NCBI RefSeq assembly: GCF_014269185.2
Contig: NZ_JABWRZ020000001.1
Span: 2,381,001-2,445,000 of the forward strand
Length of the DNA stretch: 64,000 bases
From: Pseudomonas oryzicola
GTDB taxonomy: Bacteria; Pseudomonadota; Gammaproteobacteria; Pseudomonadales; Pseudomonadaceae
Direction: 5' to 3'
The position numbers and the translations under genes are program-made. The notes beneath the pieces are model-generated. The model was given only the letters and a program-made list of their open reading frames with translations. It was not told where the DNA came from and searched no databases. This document shows positions 34,406 to 43,073 of the stretch, in pieces; positions within the stretch are counted from its first letter, which is position 1, and each line of letters begins with the position of its first letter.

Positions 34406-34864
34406 TCAGCGATCGTTCTTCGAAGAGTTTCGGGTTGCGCCGCTCAGCCCTTTGGTGTTGTGGTCACCCGGGGTAGTGGCGGAGATCGCCGTCGATTTCG
34501 CCAGGCCGCGGGTGTCCCTGGATTGGGCAACACCGGAGGTGGTAGTGCCGTGGCCGTTGTCGCTGTTGCGCGAGCTGCCGTAGTGGTTGCCGCTCAAGCC
34601 ATGGTCGCGCGTGGCCTTGCCGGCGTGATCATCGCTGAGGCCCATGCCATTGCCAGTGTGGCTACCTTTGCCAGCGCCCTGACCACCGCCCAGCCCGCCG
34701 CCGTGGCCGGCACCGCCGCCATGGCCGCCGCCACCACCGTGGCCACCGCCACCGCCGCCGCCTTTGGCATACGCCGAGGCAATCGGTGAAACATCGGCTG
34801 GCAACAAGGCAGTTGCGCCGAACGCAAAGGCACAAGTAAAGAGGGCTACCAGGGTTTTTCTCAT
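34406..34864 (-). CDS. Secreted glycine/histidine-rich protein, 152 aa
   Basis: Signal peptide MRKTLVALFTCAFAFGATAL, then a low-complexity segment of Gly with regularly spaced His (KGGGGGGGHGGGGGHGGG, about residues 33-60) and a Ser/Asn/Asp/Thr-rich tail. The composition suggests a metal-binding or disordered extracellular protein. GGAGG precedes the ATG at 34864. There is no similarity I can name. It is terminated by the strong hairpin at 34328. Confidence 0.72.
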   Translation of the reverse strand: MRKTLVALFTCAFAFGATALLPADVSPIASAYAKGGGGGGGHGGGGGHGGGAGHGGGLGGGQGAGKGSHTGNGMGLSDDHAGKATRDHGLSGNHYGSSRNSDNGHGTTTSGVAQSRDTRGLAKSTAISATTPGDHNTKGLSGATRNSSKNDR

Positions 34865-34954
34865 GTTTGTTCGCCTCCAGAAGGCGCAGGGGTGCTTGGT
34901 AGCCAATACGACATTGGGTTCGGTTTCGAGTTCCGCTAACCCGACAGAATACGC

Positions 34955-35149
34955 ATGGATCCAATCCCTGAGCATCACCTGTCCAGGAGCCCTTTTCGGC
35001 CACGCTCCGACCCGGCAACCACCACTGTCGTGATGGCCATCAATATCGTTCTGCTGGCTTTTGTCTGGTACGTCCGGGGCAAGATCTTCCCGGATTTCGC
35101 CTTCGTCGGGCCCTGGAAAGTCAACGGCAAGTATTTGTTCACGGGCTGA
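34955..35149 (+). CDS. Possible small membrane protein, 64 aa
   Basis: An ORF of 64 codons with good Pseudomonas codon use and one hydrophobic segment (VVMAINIVLLAFVWYV, about residues 25-40). The ending FVGPWKVNGKYLFTG looks protein-like. No clear ribosome site precedes the ATG (GAATACGC). It sits in the 400-base space between the divergent glycine-rich gene and the dehydrogenase. It is an unverified gene. Confidence 0.45.
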   Translation: MDPIPEHHLSRSPFRPRSDPATTTVVMAINIVLLAFVWYVRGKIFPDFAFVGPWKVNGKYLFTG

Positions 35150-35281
35150 GAGCCACCGCTGGCGCGCTGGTGATTAGCGCCACTGATCCGGCTGGTCACA
35201 CACAGGCTGAACACTGAGGGCAAAGCCATTACCCCAACAAGGTAGGGTGCCTTTCGTGCCCCTGACATTCGGGAGTTCAGT

Positions 35282-36421
35282 ATGAAAGCTATCGTCTATA
35301 ACGGCCCGCGTGACGTCGCCGTCAAGGATGTACCGGACGCAAGAATCGAAAAGCCCACTGACGTGCTGGTACGCATCACCACCAGCAATATCTGCGGCTC
35401 CGACCTGCACATGTATGAGGGCCGTACCTCGTTCGAAGCCGGGCGTGTGTTCGGCCATGAGAACCTTGGCGAAGTGATCGAGGTGGGCGCCGGGGTCGAC
35501 CGGGTCAAGGTCGGTGACCGTGTCTGCCTGCCCTTCAATATCGGCTGCGGGTTCTGCGAGAACTGCGAAAAAGGCCTGACCGGATTCTGCCTCACGGCCA
35601 ACCCGGGGGCCGCCGGCGCTGCCTACGGCTTCGCCGACATGGGCCCCTATCAAGGTGGCCAGGCAGAGTTGTTGCGTGTGCCTTACGCTGATTTCAACTG
35701 CCTGGTGCTGCCGGAGGACGCCCAGGAGCGCGAAGACGACTACGTCATGCTCGCGGATATCTTCCCCACTGGCTGGCACGCAACGGAGCTGGCCGGTCTG
35801 CAGCCGGGCGAAAGTATTGCGATCTATGGCGCCGGCCCAGTGGGGCTGATGGCGGCCTACTCGGCAATCATCAAGGGCGCCTCGCAGGTGTTCGTGGTAG
35901 ACAACCAGCCAGATCGGCTGCAGCTTGCCGCGCGGCTTGGGGCAACGCCGATCAACGCCGTCGAGCACAAGGCCGTGGAAGAAATCATGAACCTGACCCA
36001 CGGCAAAGGCACCGACCGGGGCTGCGAATGCGTGGGCTATCAGTGCTGCAACAGGCATGGCCATGAAGTCAATTACCTGACCATGAACAACCTGGTTGCC
36101 TCGACCAAGGCTACCGGTGGTATAGGCGTAGTGGGGGTGTTCGTGCCAGAAGACCCGGGGGCGAAGAACGACCTGGCAAAAGAGGGCAAGATGGCCTTCG
36201 ATTTCGGCGCGTTCTGGTTCAAGGGCCAACATATCCGCACCGGCCAGGCGAACGTCAAGGCCTATAACCGGCGCCTTGCAGCGCTCATCCATCATGGGCG
36301 TGCCAAGCCTTCGCAGATCATCTCCCATCGCCTGACGCTTGCCGAAGGCCCCGATGCCTACAAGCATTTCGATGCGCGGGATGATGGCTGGACCAAGGTG
36401 GTGCTCAAGCCTGCTGCCTGA
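35282..36421 (+). CDS. Zinc alcohol/formaldehyde dehydrogenase (glutathione-independent type), 379 aa
   Basis: Medium-chain dehydrogenase with catalytic zinc ligands in NICGSDLHMYEG and FGHENLGEV, four structural cysteines in GCGFCENCEKGLTGFC, and a Rossmann motif IYGAGPVGLMAAY. The long insertion between (NPGAAGAAYGFADMGPYQGG) is typical of the glutathione-independent formaldehyde dehydrogenase (FdhA) subgroup. In the family formaldehyde or another aldehyde is dismutated or oxidised with bound NAD. The region upstream (35150-35281) holds no gene. It is probably monocistronic; a LysR gene converges on it. Confidence 0.87.
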   Translation: MKAIVYNGPRDVAVKDVPDARIEKPTDVLVRITTSNICGSDLHMYEGRTSFEAGRVFGHENLGEVIEVGAGVDRVKVGDRVCLPFNIGCGFCENCEKGLTGFCLTANPGAAGAAYGFADMGPYQGGQAELLRVPYADFNCLVLPEDAQEREDDYVMLADIFPTGWHATELAGLQPGESIAIYGAGPVGLMAAYSAIIKGASQVFVVDNQPDRLQLAARLGATPINAVEHKAVEEIMNLTHGKGTDRGCECVGYQCCNRHGHEVNYLTMNNLVASTKATGGIGVVGVFVPEDPGAKNDLAKEGKMAFDFGAFWFKGQHIRTGQANVKAYNRRLAALIHHGRAKPSQIISHRLTLAEGPDAYKHFDARDDGWTKVVLKPAA

Positions 36422-36456
36422 TCCATCATGCCCTGCCTCCACGGACGGAAGCAGGG

Positions 36457-37380
36457 TCAGCGCTGCTGACTGCCTGCGCTCTGGAACAACGCCCGGATCA
36501 CCTCCCTCATCCAGCGATTGCCGCTGTCCTGCTGGTACCGTGCGTGCCAATGCTGCTTGACGGTGAAACCTTCTACCGCAAACGGGCAATCGTGCACCTG
36601 CAAACCATGCATGGCGGCCAGCGTCTGGCCGATGTGCCGTGGCAGCGTGGCCACCAGGTCGGTCGACCCGACAATCATGCCCAGGCCGAGAAAGCCCGGC
36701 AGCTCCAACATGATCCTGCGTTCGATGCCGGCCCGCGCCAGGCCGGCCTCGAGCAACTTCTGCCCGGTCCCGGCACTGACCTGCACATGCCCTTCGGCCT
36801 GGTACTGCGCCACGCTGATGCCTTGGCCCAGGCGCGGGTGGTGCGGGTTGCTCAGGCAGACCCAGTCCTGTTCGAACAACACCTGCTGGTACATGCCCGC
36901 GCCGAGCCAAGGCACGAAGCCGATGGCCAGGTCCGCTTCGCCCGATTCCAGGGCGCTTTCGGTATTGCCATCGATGCGTGCCGCTTCCAGGCGAATGCCG
37001 GGCGCATGGCTGCGCAGGTGGTTGAGGATGCTGGGCAGCAAGGTGATGTGGCTCGCATCGCTGACGCACAGGCGAAAGCGCCGCTGCGTCGTGGCCGGAT
37101 CGAATTGCGGTGCCCAGGTGGTCAGGCGCCGCAGCGATTCCAGCACTTCGCGGCAGGGCCCGATCAGCTGGTCAGCCCGCGGGGTAGGGGCCATGCCGCC
37201 CGGGGTGCGCACGAACAGCGGGTCGTTCAGTTCTTCGCGCAAGCGGCCCAGCCAGATGCTCACGGTCGGTTGACTCTGGCCCAGTTGCTCTGCCGTCCGG
37301 GTCACGCTGTGGCACTGGTACAGCACATCGAACAGCTGCAGCAGTTTGGGATCGGGCAAGGTGTCGAGTGCGGTCGTCAT
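36457..37380 (-). CDS. LysR-type regulator (NahR/NodD-like), 307 aa
   Basis: LysR protein starting MTTALDTLPDPKLLQLFDVL with helix-turn-helix QPTVSIWLGRLREELNDPLF. The effector domain contains FRLCVSDASHITLLPSIL, the NahR/LinR-type motif, found in regulators of aromatic-compound operons. It is divergent from the five-gene panE-like operon with 90 bases between starts, so that operon is its probable target. The intergenic AT-rich segment (37381-37440) would hold both promoters. Confidence 0.9.
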   Translation of the reverse strand: MTTALDTLPDPKLLQLFDVLYQCHSVTRTAEQLGQSQPTVSIWLGRLREELNDPLFVRTPGGMAPTPRADQLIGPCREVLESLRRLTTWAPQFDPATTQRRFRLCVSDASHITLLPSILNHLRSHAPGIRLEAARIDGNTESALESGEADLAIGFVPWLGAGMYQQVLFEQDWVCLSNPHHPRLGQGISVAQYQAEGHVQVSAGTGQKLLEAGLARAGIERRIMLELPGFLGLGMIVGSTDLVATLPRHIGQTLAAMHGLQVHDCPFAVEGFTVKQHWHARYQQDSGNRWMREVIRALFQSAGSQQR

Positions 37381-37470
37381 TGCAAATCTCAATACGTGTA
37401 TTGACGCTATTGTATAGCGCAAATAAGCCCTGCTGCATAAGGTAGTCGCAAACCACAGGAGGTCTGCGAC

Positions 37471-38418
37471 GTGAAAATCTGCATTCTGGGTGCCGGCGCC
37501 CTGGGTTGCGCCATTGGTGCAGCCTTGAGCGAGGCGGGGCATGAAACCTGGCTGTTGAACCGTGGCCGCGCGCATGTCGAGGCGATGCAGCGGCACGGGT
37601 TGCAAGTGCAGGACGAGCGCGGCGTGCGGCAGGTACAGGTGAATGCCGCCTGCGCCGCCGAAGACGTCGGTGTGGCCGACCTGGTGGTGGTGCTGGTCAA
37701 GTCGTTCCACACCCGCGAGGCGATCGCCGGTGCTGCCGCGCTGATCGGGCCGCAGACGCTGGTGCTGTCGCTGCAGAACGGTCTTGGCCACGAAGACCTG
37801 CTGGCCGAGGCCGTAGGCCCGGAGCGGGTACTGGCCGGCAAGACCTACGTCGGCGGCGTGCTGCTGGCCCCAGGTTCGATCCGGGCCGGTGTGGCCGGCA
37901 AGCAGACCTTCATCGGTGAACTCGACGGCAAACGCACCCCACGTGTGCAGGCCATCGCCGAGGTGTTCAACGGCGCCGGGCTCGCCACCACGGTCAGCGA
38001 CAACATTCTCGGCACCATGTGGGACAAGCTGCTGGTCAACGTCGCCACTGGCGCACTCAGCGGCATTACCCGGCTCAGCTATGGTCAGCTGTACAGCGAG
38101 CCGCTGCTGGAAAGCACCGCCAAGGCAGCGGTGGCCGAAGCCATCACCGTCGCCGAACGTGCCGGTATCCGCCTGAGCCTTGCCGACCCGGACGCCGCGT
38201 GGCGGCTGGCCGCCGAGGGCCTGCCGGCGAGCTTCCGCACTTCGATGTTGCAGAGCCTGGAAAAGGGCTCGGTCAGCGAAATCGATTTCATCAACGGCTC
38301 CGTTGTGCGCTGGGGCCAGCGCCATGGCGTGGCTACACCGGTCAACGCGACCCTGGTGGCCTGTATCAAGGGTATCGAGCGCGCCATGGCCGATCAGCAG
38401 AAGGGGAGTCATCCATGA
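37471..38418 (+). CDS. Ketopantoate reductase family protein, 315 aa
   Basis: PanE/ApbA family: Rossmann motif ILGAGALGCAIGAAL at residues 3-17, the second domain with DKLLVNVATGALSGITRL and the catalytic lysine there, and EIDFINGSVVRWG near the end. It starts at a GTG with AGGAGG before it. Classical PanE reduces ketopantoate; in this operon, with CoA-transferase and hydratase genes, it probably reduces another 2-keto acid (inference). It overlaps the next gene by ATGA. Confidence 0.88.
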   Translation: MKICILGAGALGCAIGAALSEAGHETWLLNRGRAHVEAMQRHGLQVQDERGVRQVQVNAACAAEDVGVADLVVVLVKSFHTREAIAGAAALIGPQTLVLSLQNGLGHEDLLAEAVGPERVLAGKTYVGGVLLAPGSIRAGVAGKQTFIGELDGKRTPRVQAIAEVFNGAGLATTVSDNILGTMWDKLLVNVATGALSGITRLSYGQLYSEPLLESTAKAAVAEAITVAERAGIRLSLADPDAAWRLAAEGLPASFRTSMLQSLEKGSVSEIDFINGSVVRWGQRHGVATPVNATLVACIKGIERAMADQQKGSHP

Positions 38419-38813
38419 GCCAGCCGAAAGCCTACCTTGAACACGTTGCGTTCTGGGTGCGCGACATCCACTGGCACATCCGCTTTTTCAGCGAGGTGTG
38501 CGGCATGAGCATGCGCGAGGTCCAGGGCGACGTCGAGCAGCCTGCGCAGTATTGGACCCTCGGTGGCCTGCAGTTCATCCACCAGCCGGACTTCACCGGC
38601 CCGGAAGGGCGCCTGGCGCACCTGGGCATCATGTGCGAAGACCTTGAGGCCGCATTGGCTGCCGCCCAGCGTTTCGGCGTCAGCGAAATGCCCCAGGGCC
38701 GCAACTGGCTGCGCCTGCCCGACGGCCTGGCCGTCGAATTCATCCAGGCAAGGCCGGCGCAGTGCGTCGCCCAGGCACTGGCCATCGACCCGCGTGCGGA
38801 GGTGCAGGCATGA
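38415..38813 (+). CDS. VOC-family protein, 132 aa
   Basis: One glyoxalase-like module: YLEHVAFWVRDIHWHIRFFSEV, GLQFIHQPDF, LAHLGIMCEDLEAAL and LPDGLAVEFIQ. The spaced H/E residues suggest a metal site. It has ATGA overlap with the previous and the next gene. Within a CoA-based pathway it could be a lyase or an epimerase such as a methylmalonyl-CoA-epimerase-like enzyme (inference). Confidence 0.83.
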   Translation: MSQPKAYLEHVAFWVRDIHWHIRFFSEVCGMSMREVQGDVEQPAQYWTLGGLQFIHQPDFTGPEGRLAHLGIMCEDLEAALAAAQRFGVSEMPQGRNWLRLPDGLAVEFIQARPAQCVAQALAIDPRAEVQA

Positions 38814-39265
38814 GCGTGGTGGAAAAATACTGGGACGATGCCCGCGAAGGCGATGAATGCATCAGCCCCAGCTACACCGTGACCCGCGAACGCATCCTGG
38901 CCTACGCCGACCTCACCGGTGACCACACCCCGGTGCATGTCGACGAGGCGTATGCCAATGCAAGCCATTTCGGCTGCCTGGTTGCCCATGGCCTGTTCGG
39001 CTTGTCGATCGCCGACGGCCTGAAGACCCAGTGCGAGTACCGCTTCGTGCCGGGCATGTCGCTGGGCTGGACCTGGGACTTCGTGCTGCCGATCAAGGTC
39101 GACGATGTGCTGCACGTGCGCATGCGCGTGGGGGCGATGCGCCCGAGCAACAGCCGCCTGGGCTGGGGCATCGTGGTCTTGCCATCGGAACTGATCAACC
39201 AGCACGGCGAGGTCGTGCAGCGTGGCGAGCACCGGCTGATGGTACCGCGGAGGGCGCAGGCATGA
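38810..39265 (+). CDS. MaoC-like acyl-CoA dehydratase, 151 aa
   Basis: Hot-dog fold hydratase with the catalytic D/H motif ADLTGDHTPVHVDEAYA at residues about 31-47 and a conserved GCLVAHGLFGLSI. It adds water to or removes it from an enoyl-CoA. It overlaps both neighbours by 4 bases. Together with the next gene, a class III CoA-transferase, it resembles the mesaconyl-/itaconyl-CoA type of hydratase-transferase pair (inference). Confidence 0.9.
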   Translation: MSVVEKYWDDAREGDECISPSYTVTRERILAYADLTGDHTPVHVDEAYANASHFGCLVAHGLFGLSIADGLKTQCEYRFVPGMSLGWTWDFVLPIKVDDVLHVRMRVGAMRPSNSRLGWGIVVLPSELINQHGEVVQRGEHRLMVPRRAQA

Positions 39266-40494
39266 GCCAGGCACTGCCATTGGCGGGTATCCGCGTCATC
39301 GACTACAGCCACTTCCTCGCCGGGCCCTACGTGGGCCGCTGCCTGGCAGCGCTGGGAGCCGAGGTGATCAAGGTCGAACGGCCCGGCAGCGGCGATGCCG
39401 GCCGCCAGCACGCGTTCACCCTGGACGATCAGCAGAGCGGCTACTTCCTGCAGCTGAACATGGGCAAGCAAGGCGTCAGCGTGAACATGAAGGACCCCCG
39501 CGGCAAGGCGTTCATGCAGCGCCTGACCGACTCGGCCGACGTGTTCATCGAAAACTACCGCCCCGGTGCCCTGGACAAACTGGGCCTGGGCTATGCCGAG
39601 CTGGCGGCGCGCAACCCGCGCCTGGTGTACTGCTCGATCTCCGCCTACGGCCACACCGGGCCGGATGCCCACCGCGCCGGCTTCGGGCTGATCGCCGAGG
39701 CCAAGAGCGGGATCATGCAGATGGTCGGCGTGCCGGGCGAAGCGCCGCCGTTGCTGCGCATTTCCCTGGGCGACATGTACACCGGCATCCATGCCGTGGC
39801 GGCGATCAATGCGGCGCTGCTGGGCCGGGTCAACAGTGGCCGCGGCCAGCACATCGACATGGCCCTGTACGACACGCTGGTGTCGATGCATGAGTACGCG
39901 GTGCAGTGCTACACCTTGTCCGACGGCACTGTCCTGCCCGAACAGACCGGCCACGACATGCCGACCTCGACCCTGTACGGCGTGTTCCGCGCCGCCGATG
40001 GCGACCTGGTGATCGCCGCCCAGGTCGACGATGCCTGGAAACGTTTTGCCGCGATGCTCGAAGCCAACGGTGGCCCACCCGGGTTCGGCAACGATAGCCG
40101 CTACCACAGCCTGAACGGGCGCAATGCGCATCGCCAGGCGATCCTCGCCGTGGTCCGTGACTGGGTTGGCGCACGTCGGGTCGCAGATGTGCTGCAACTG
40201 CTCGATGCGGTCGATATTCCCAGCGCCAAGGTGCAGCGCATCGACGAGGTGGTGGCCGACCCGCAGATCCAGGCGCGTGGCATGGTGCTGGAGCAGCAGC
40301 ACCCGCGCTACGGCACCTTGCGCCTGCCGAACCTGCCGTTCCGCTTTTCCGACTGCGATACCACCATCCGCCAGGTGGCCCCGGACCTGGGCCAGCACAA
40401 TGCCGAAGTGGCCGCCGGGCTTGGTTTCAGCCCTGAAGAAATCACCGCCATGCAGGCAGACGGTGTGCTGTTCACCCACGGAGATACACCATGA
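39262..40494 (+). CDS. Class III (CaiB/BaiF) CoA-transferase, 410 aa
   Basis: Family III CoA-transferase: GIRVIDYSHFLAGPYVGRCLAALGAEVIKVE at the N-terminus (stated here in part), NMGKQGVSVNMKDPRGK, SISAYGHTGP, and the likely catalytic aspartate in SLGDMYTGIHA. It transfers CoA between carboxylic acids. It is the fourth gene of the ATGA-coupled operon. The donor and acceptor are unknown; an activating step for a dicarboxylic acid is a likely role. Confidence 0.92.
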   Translation: MSQALPLAGIRVIDYSHFLAGPYVGRCLAALGAEVIKVERPGSGDAGRQHAFTLDDQQSGYFLQLNMGKQGVSVNMKDPRGKAFMQRLTDSADVFIENYRPGALDKLGLGYAELAARNPRLVYCSISAYGHTGPDAHRAGFGLIAEAKSGIMQMVGVPGEAPPLLRISLGDMYTGIHAVAAINAALLGRVNSGRGQHIDMALYDTLVSMHEYAVQCYTLSDGTVLPEQTGHDMPTSTLYGVFRAADGDLVIAAQVDDAWKRFAAMLEANGGPPGFGNDSRYHSLNGRNAHRQAILAVVRDWVGARRVADVLQLLDAVDIPSAKVQRIDEVVADPQIQARGMVLEQQHPRYGTLRLPNLPFRFSDCDTTIRQVAPDLGQHNAEVAAGLGFSPEEITAMQADGVLFTHGDTP

Positions 40495-41309
40495 ACGACC
40501 GCTATGCAGTGATCGGCCGGCCGATCAACCACACCAAGTCCCCTTTGATTCATGGTCTGTTCGCCCAGGCCACCAGGCAATCCCTGGCGTACGGTGCCAT
40601 CGAGGGCGAACTCGCAGGATTCGAGGCTCAGGTGCTGCAGTTCCGCAATGAGGGCGGCTTGGGCATGAACATCACCGCGCCGTTCAAGCTGCGCGCGTTC
40701 GAGCTGGCCGACCAGCGCAGCGAACGCGCACAGCTGGCGCGGGCGGCCAATGCGTTGAAGTTCGAGGATGACCGGATCTTCGCCGAAAACTTCGATGGCA
40801 TTGGCTTGCTGCGCGATATCGAAGACAACCTCGGTGAGCCGTTGGCCAATCGCCGGGTGCTGCTGCTCGGCGCCGGTGGCGCGGTGCGCGGGGCGTTGCT
40901 GCCGTTCCTGCAGGCCGGGCCGCGCGAGCTGGTGCTGGCCAACCGCGACATGGCCAAGGCACTGACCTTGCGCAACGAACTGGACCACCCGCGCCTGCGC
41001 ATAAGCCGCTATGAGGAACTGCAGGGGCAGGCGTTCGACATCGTGGTCAACGCCACCTCCGCTAGCCTCAGCGGTGAGCTGCCACCGCTGCCGGACGATG
41101 TGCTGGGCCAGACACGGCTGGCCTACGAACTGGCGTATGGCAAAGGCCTGACGCCGTTCCTGCGCATGGCCCAGGGGCAAGGTGTGGCGCGCCTGGCCGA
41201 CGGTGTCGGCATGCTGGTGGAGCAAGCGGCGGAAGCCTTTGCCTGGTGGCGCGGAGTGCGCCCGGAAACCCGGGCGGTGATCGACCGCCTGACCATTCCC
41301 TTGGCATAG
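40491..41309 (+). CDS. Shikimate dehydrogenase-like protein (AroE paralogue), 272 aa
   Basis: AroE family: PINHTKSPLIHGLF, N60-x3-P-x-K66 in NITAPFK, NADP loop LLGAGGAVRGAL, and ADGVGMLVEQAAEAF. Two substrate-binding positions differ from housekeeping AroE: the usual N-T-D reads N100-F101-D102 and the AVNT stretch reads A-A-N87-A. Shikimate binding is therefore doubtful, and a related keto acid or quinate-like substrate is possible. It is the last gene of the operon. REP elements follow. Confidence 0.88.
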   Translation: MNDRYAVIGRPINHTKSPLIHGLFAQATRQSLAYGAIEGELAGFEAQVLQFRNEGGLGMNITAPFKLRAFELADQRSERAQLARAANALKFEDDRIFAENFDGIGLLRDIEDNLGEPLANRRVLLLGAGGAVRGALLPFLQAGPRELVLANRDMAKALTLRNELDHPRLRISRYEELQGQAFDIVVNATSASLSGELPPLPDDVLGQTRLAYELAYGKGLTPFLRMAQGQGVARLADGVGMLVEQAAEAFAWWRGVRPETRAVIDRLTIPLA

Positions 41310-41314
41310 GCCCT

Positions 41315-41491
41315 GAGCGGGCATGCCGCGAACACCGGAAGGCCAGGGCTATCATCCACCGCGTCGCCTGCTTCGCGGATAAATCCGCTCCTACAGTTGA
41401 CACCGTACCTGCAGGAGCGGATTTATCCGCGATCACCGGGACAGCCGGTGCCATCCATCGCGTCGCCCGCGTCGCGGGTAACCGCTCCTGC
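41315..41491. repeat. Cluster of two REP pairs
   Basis: One pair spans about 41315-41395 (AGCGGGCATGCCGCG ... GCGGATAAATCCGCTCCTAC) and a second about 41409-41491 (CTGCAGGAGCGGATTTATCCGCG ... GGTAACCGCTCCTGCAG). They lie between convergent genes. Confidence 0.8.
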
Positions 41492-41531
41492 AGAGATACA
41501 GCGCCAGCCTGGAAATCAGCACCGTATCGAT

Positions 41532-42254
41532 TCAGCCATAGGGCGGCGCGGGCAGCTCGGCCAACAACCGTTTCAAGCCGTCGCTCCACTGCCTGCGGAT
41601 CTGCTGGTAATAGGCATCGTCGCTGGTGATGCGTTGCCGTTCCGGCGCTTCCAGGCTGTCCTTGTGGTACACCAGCAGGTCCAGCGGCATGCCCACCGAG
41701 AGGTTGCTGCGAATGGTCGAGTCGAACGAGATCAGGCCGCAGCGCAAGGCTTCATCGAGCGGTGTGTGGAAACCCAGGTTGCGGTCCAGAATCGGTCGGC
41801 CGTACTTGCTTTCGCCCAGTTGCAGGAACGGTGTGTCCGGCGTGGCCTGGAAGAAATTGCCCTGCGCGTAGACGTTGTAGATGGCCATCGGATCGCCGGC
41901 AATCTGCCCTCCGACGATGAACGAACTGCTCAGGTCGATCCCGGCCGACAACTTGCTGCGGTCCCGGCTGACCACTTCGCGCAGGGTGTCGGCTACCAGT
42001 ACCGTTGCATCGTACAGCGTGGCCACGTTCAGCAAGTGGGGGCCGGGCCCGCGGGTGCGCTGCCGCAGCAGGTTCACCACCGACTGCGAGGTTGCCAGGT
42101 TGCCAGCGGTCTGCAGGACGATCAGGCGCTCGCCCGCTACGCCGAACACGAACAGCTTGGCAAAGCTGGCGATCTGATCGATGCCTGCATTGGTGCGTGA
42201 ATCGCTGATGAAGACGAGCCCGTCCGCCAGGTGCATGGCGACACAGTAGGTCAT
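41532..42254 (-). CDS. Proteasome-related peptidase Anbu, 240 aa
   Basis: Proteasome beta-subunit-like protein starting MTYCVAMHLADGLVFISDSRTN, where Thr2 would become the N-terminal nucleophile after Met removal. LDRNLGFHTPLDEALRCGLISFDSTIR is visible in part as LDEALRCGLISFDST. This is the Anbu family (ancestral beta-subunit), which forms ring or lock-washer oligomers. It is the last gene of the conserved ATP-grasp / alpha-E / transglutaminase / Anbu operon. The substrate is unknown. Confidence 0.93.
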   Translation of the reverse strand: MTYCVAMHLADGLVFISDSRTNAGIDQIASFAKLFVFGVAGERLIVLQTAGNLATSQSVVNLLRQRTRGPGPHLLNVATLYDATVLVADTLREVVSRDRSKLSAGIDLSSSFIVGGQIAGDPMAIYNVYAQGNFFQATPDTPFLQLGESKYGRPILDRNLGFHTPLDEALRCGLISFDSTIRSNLSVGMPLDLLVYHKDSLEAPERQRITSDDAYYQQIRRQWSDGLKRLLAELPAPPYG

Positions 42255-42293
42255 GCTGTTTCCCTTGTTGTTTTCATGATGGGGCAGCGCCTG

Positions 42294-43073
42294 TCACTGG
42301 CGGTGCACATGGACGCTGGCCTGCAGCGATTCGGCACCGCCGCCACGGCGCACGCCCCTGACCGGGCAGGCGTCGAGGTAGTCCAGGCCCACTGCCAGCT
42401 TCAGGTGTCGCTCTGGCCGGGTCAGGCGGTTGGTGATGTCGAAGCTGTACCAGGCGCCGTCGACCCAGGCTTCGGCCCAGGCATGGCTGGCCAGGTGCTG
42501 CTCGTCTTCGGTGCACAGGTAACCGGAAACGTAGCGTGCCGGTATCCCCAGGCTGCGTGCGCAGGCGAGGAAGGCGTGGGTGTGGTCCTGGCAGACCCCG
42601 GCAGCACCGCTGAACGCTTCGATGGCGGTGGTACCCACCGACGTCGCGCCCGGGCTGTAGGGCATGTGCTCGGCCAGCCCTTGCATCAACCCGGTCAGCG
42701 CCGCGCGGTCGCGGTGTTCGCCGCAGTGGCGGTTGGCGAAGGCCTTGAGCGTGTCATCGGCCTGGGTCAGGTGGCTGCCGCGCAGGAACGGCAATGGCGA
42801 CTGGTCGCCGGCCTCCTGCTCGCATTCCGGGTCGATCTCCACCTGGCCGCTCGCCGTCAGGGCCAGGTGGCCGTGGGGCTTGTCGAGGGTCAACACGTGC
42901 AGGATGTTGCCATACGGGTCGATCTGGCCTTTGACTTCGCAGGGCAGGTCCAGTTGCCATGCGTCGATGCGCTGGCGCTCGCTGCTGCGCGGCGTCAGAC
43001 GCAGGAACTGAATGCTGTTGCACACGTCGCTGGCATAGCTGTAGGTGGTGTCGTGGCGAATGGACAGTTTCAT
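42294..43073 (-). CDS. Transglutaminase-like cysteine protease, 259 aa
   Basis: Transglutaminase-core domain with nucleophile cysteine in AGVCQDHTHAFLACARSLG, histidine in LASHAWAEAW and aspartate in WYSFDITNRL. The N-terminal SIRHDTTYSYASDV is the Bact_transglu_N region. The start ATG at 43073 overlaps the alpha-E stop by 4 bases. In this operon it may cleave or form a peptide or amide bond, for example on a peptide made by the ATP-grasp protein (inference). Confidence 0.92.
   Translation of the reverse strand: MKLSIRHDTTYSYASDVCNSIQFLRLTPRSSERQRIDAWQLDLPCEVKGQIDPYGNILHVLTLDKPHGHLALTASGQVEIDPECEQEAGDQSPLPFLRGSHLTQADDTLKAFANRHCGEHRDRAALTGLMQGLAEHMPYSPGATSVGTTAIEAFSGAAGVCQDHTHAFLACARSLGIPARYVSGYLCTEDEQHLASHAWAEAWVDGAWYSFDITNRLTRPERHLKLAVGLDYLDACPVRGVRRGGGAESLQASVHVHRQ

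Noticed and set aside
34211..34789. 192-codon open frame on + opposite the glycine-rich gene
   Set aside because: It is the antisense of Gly codons (Ala/Val/Thr runs) and crosses the terminator hairpin.
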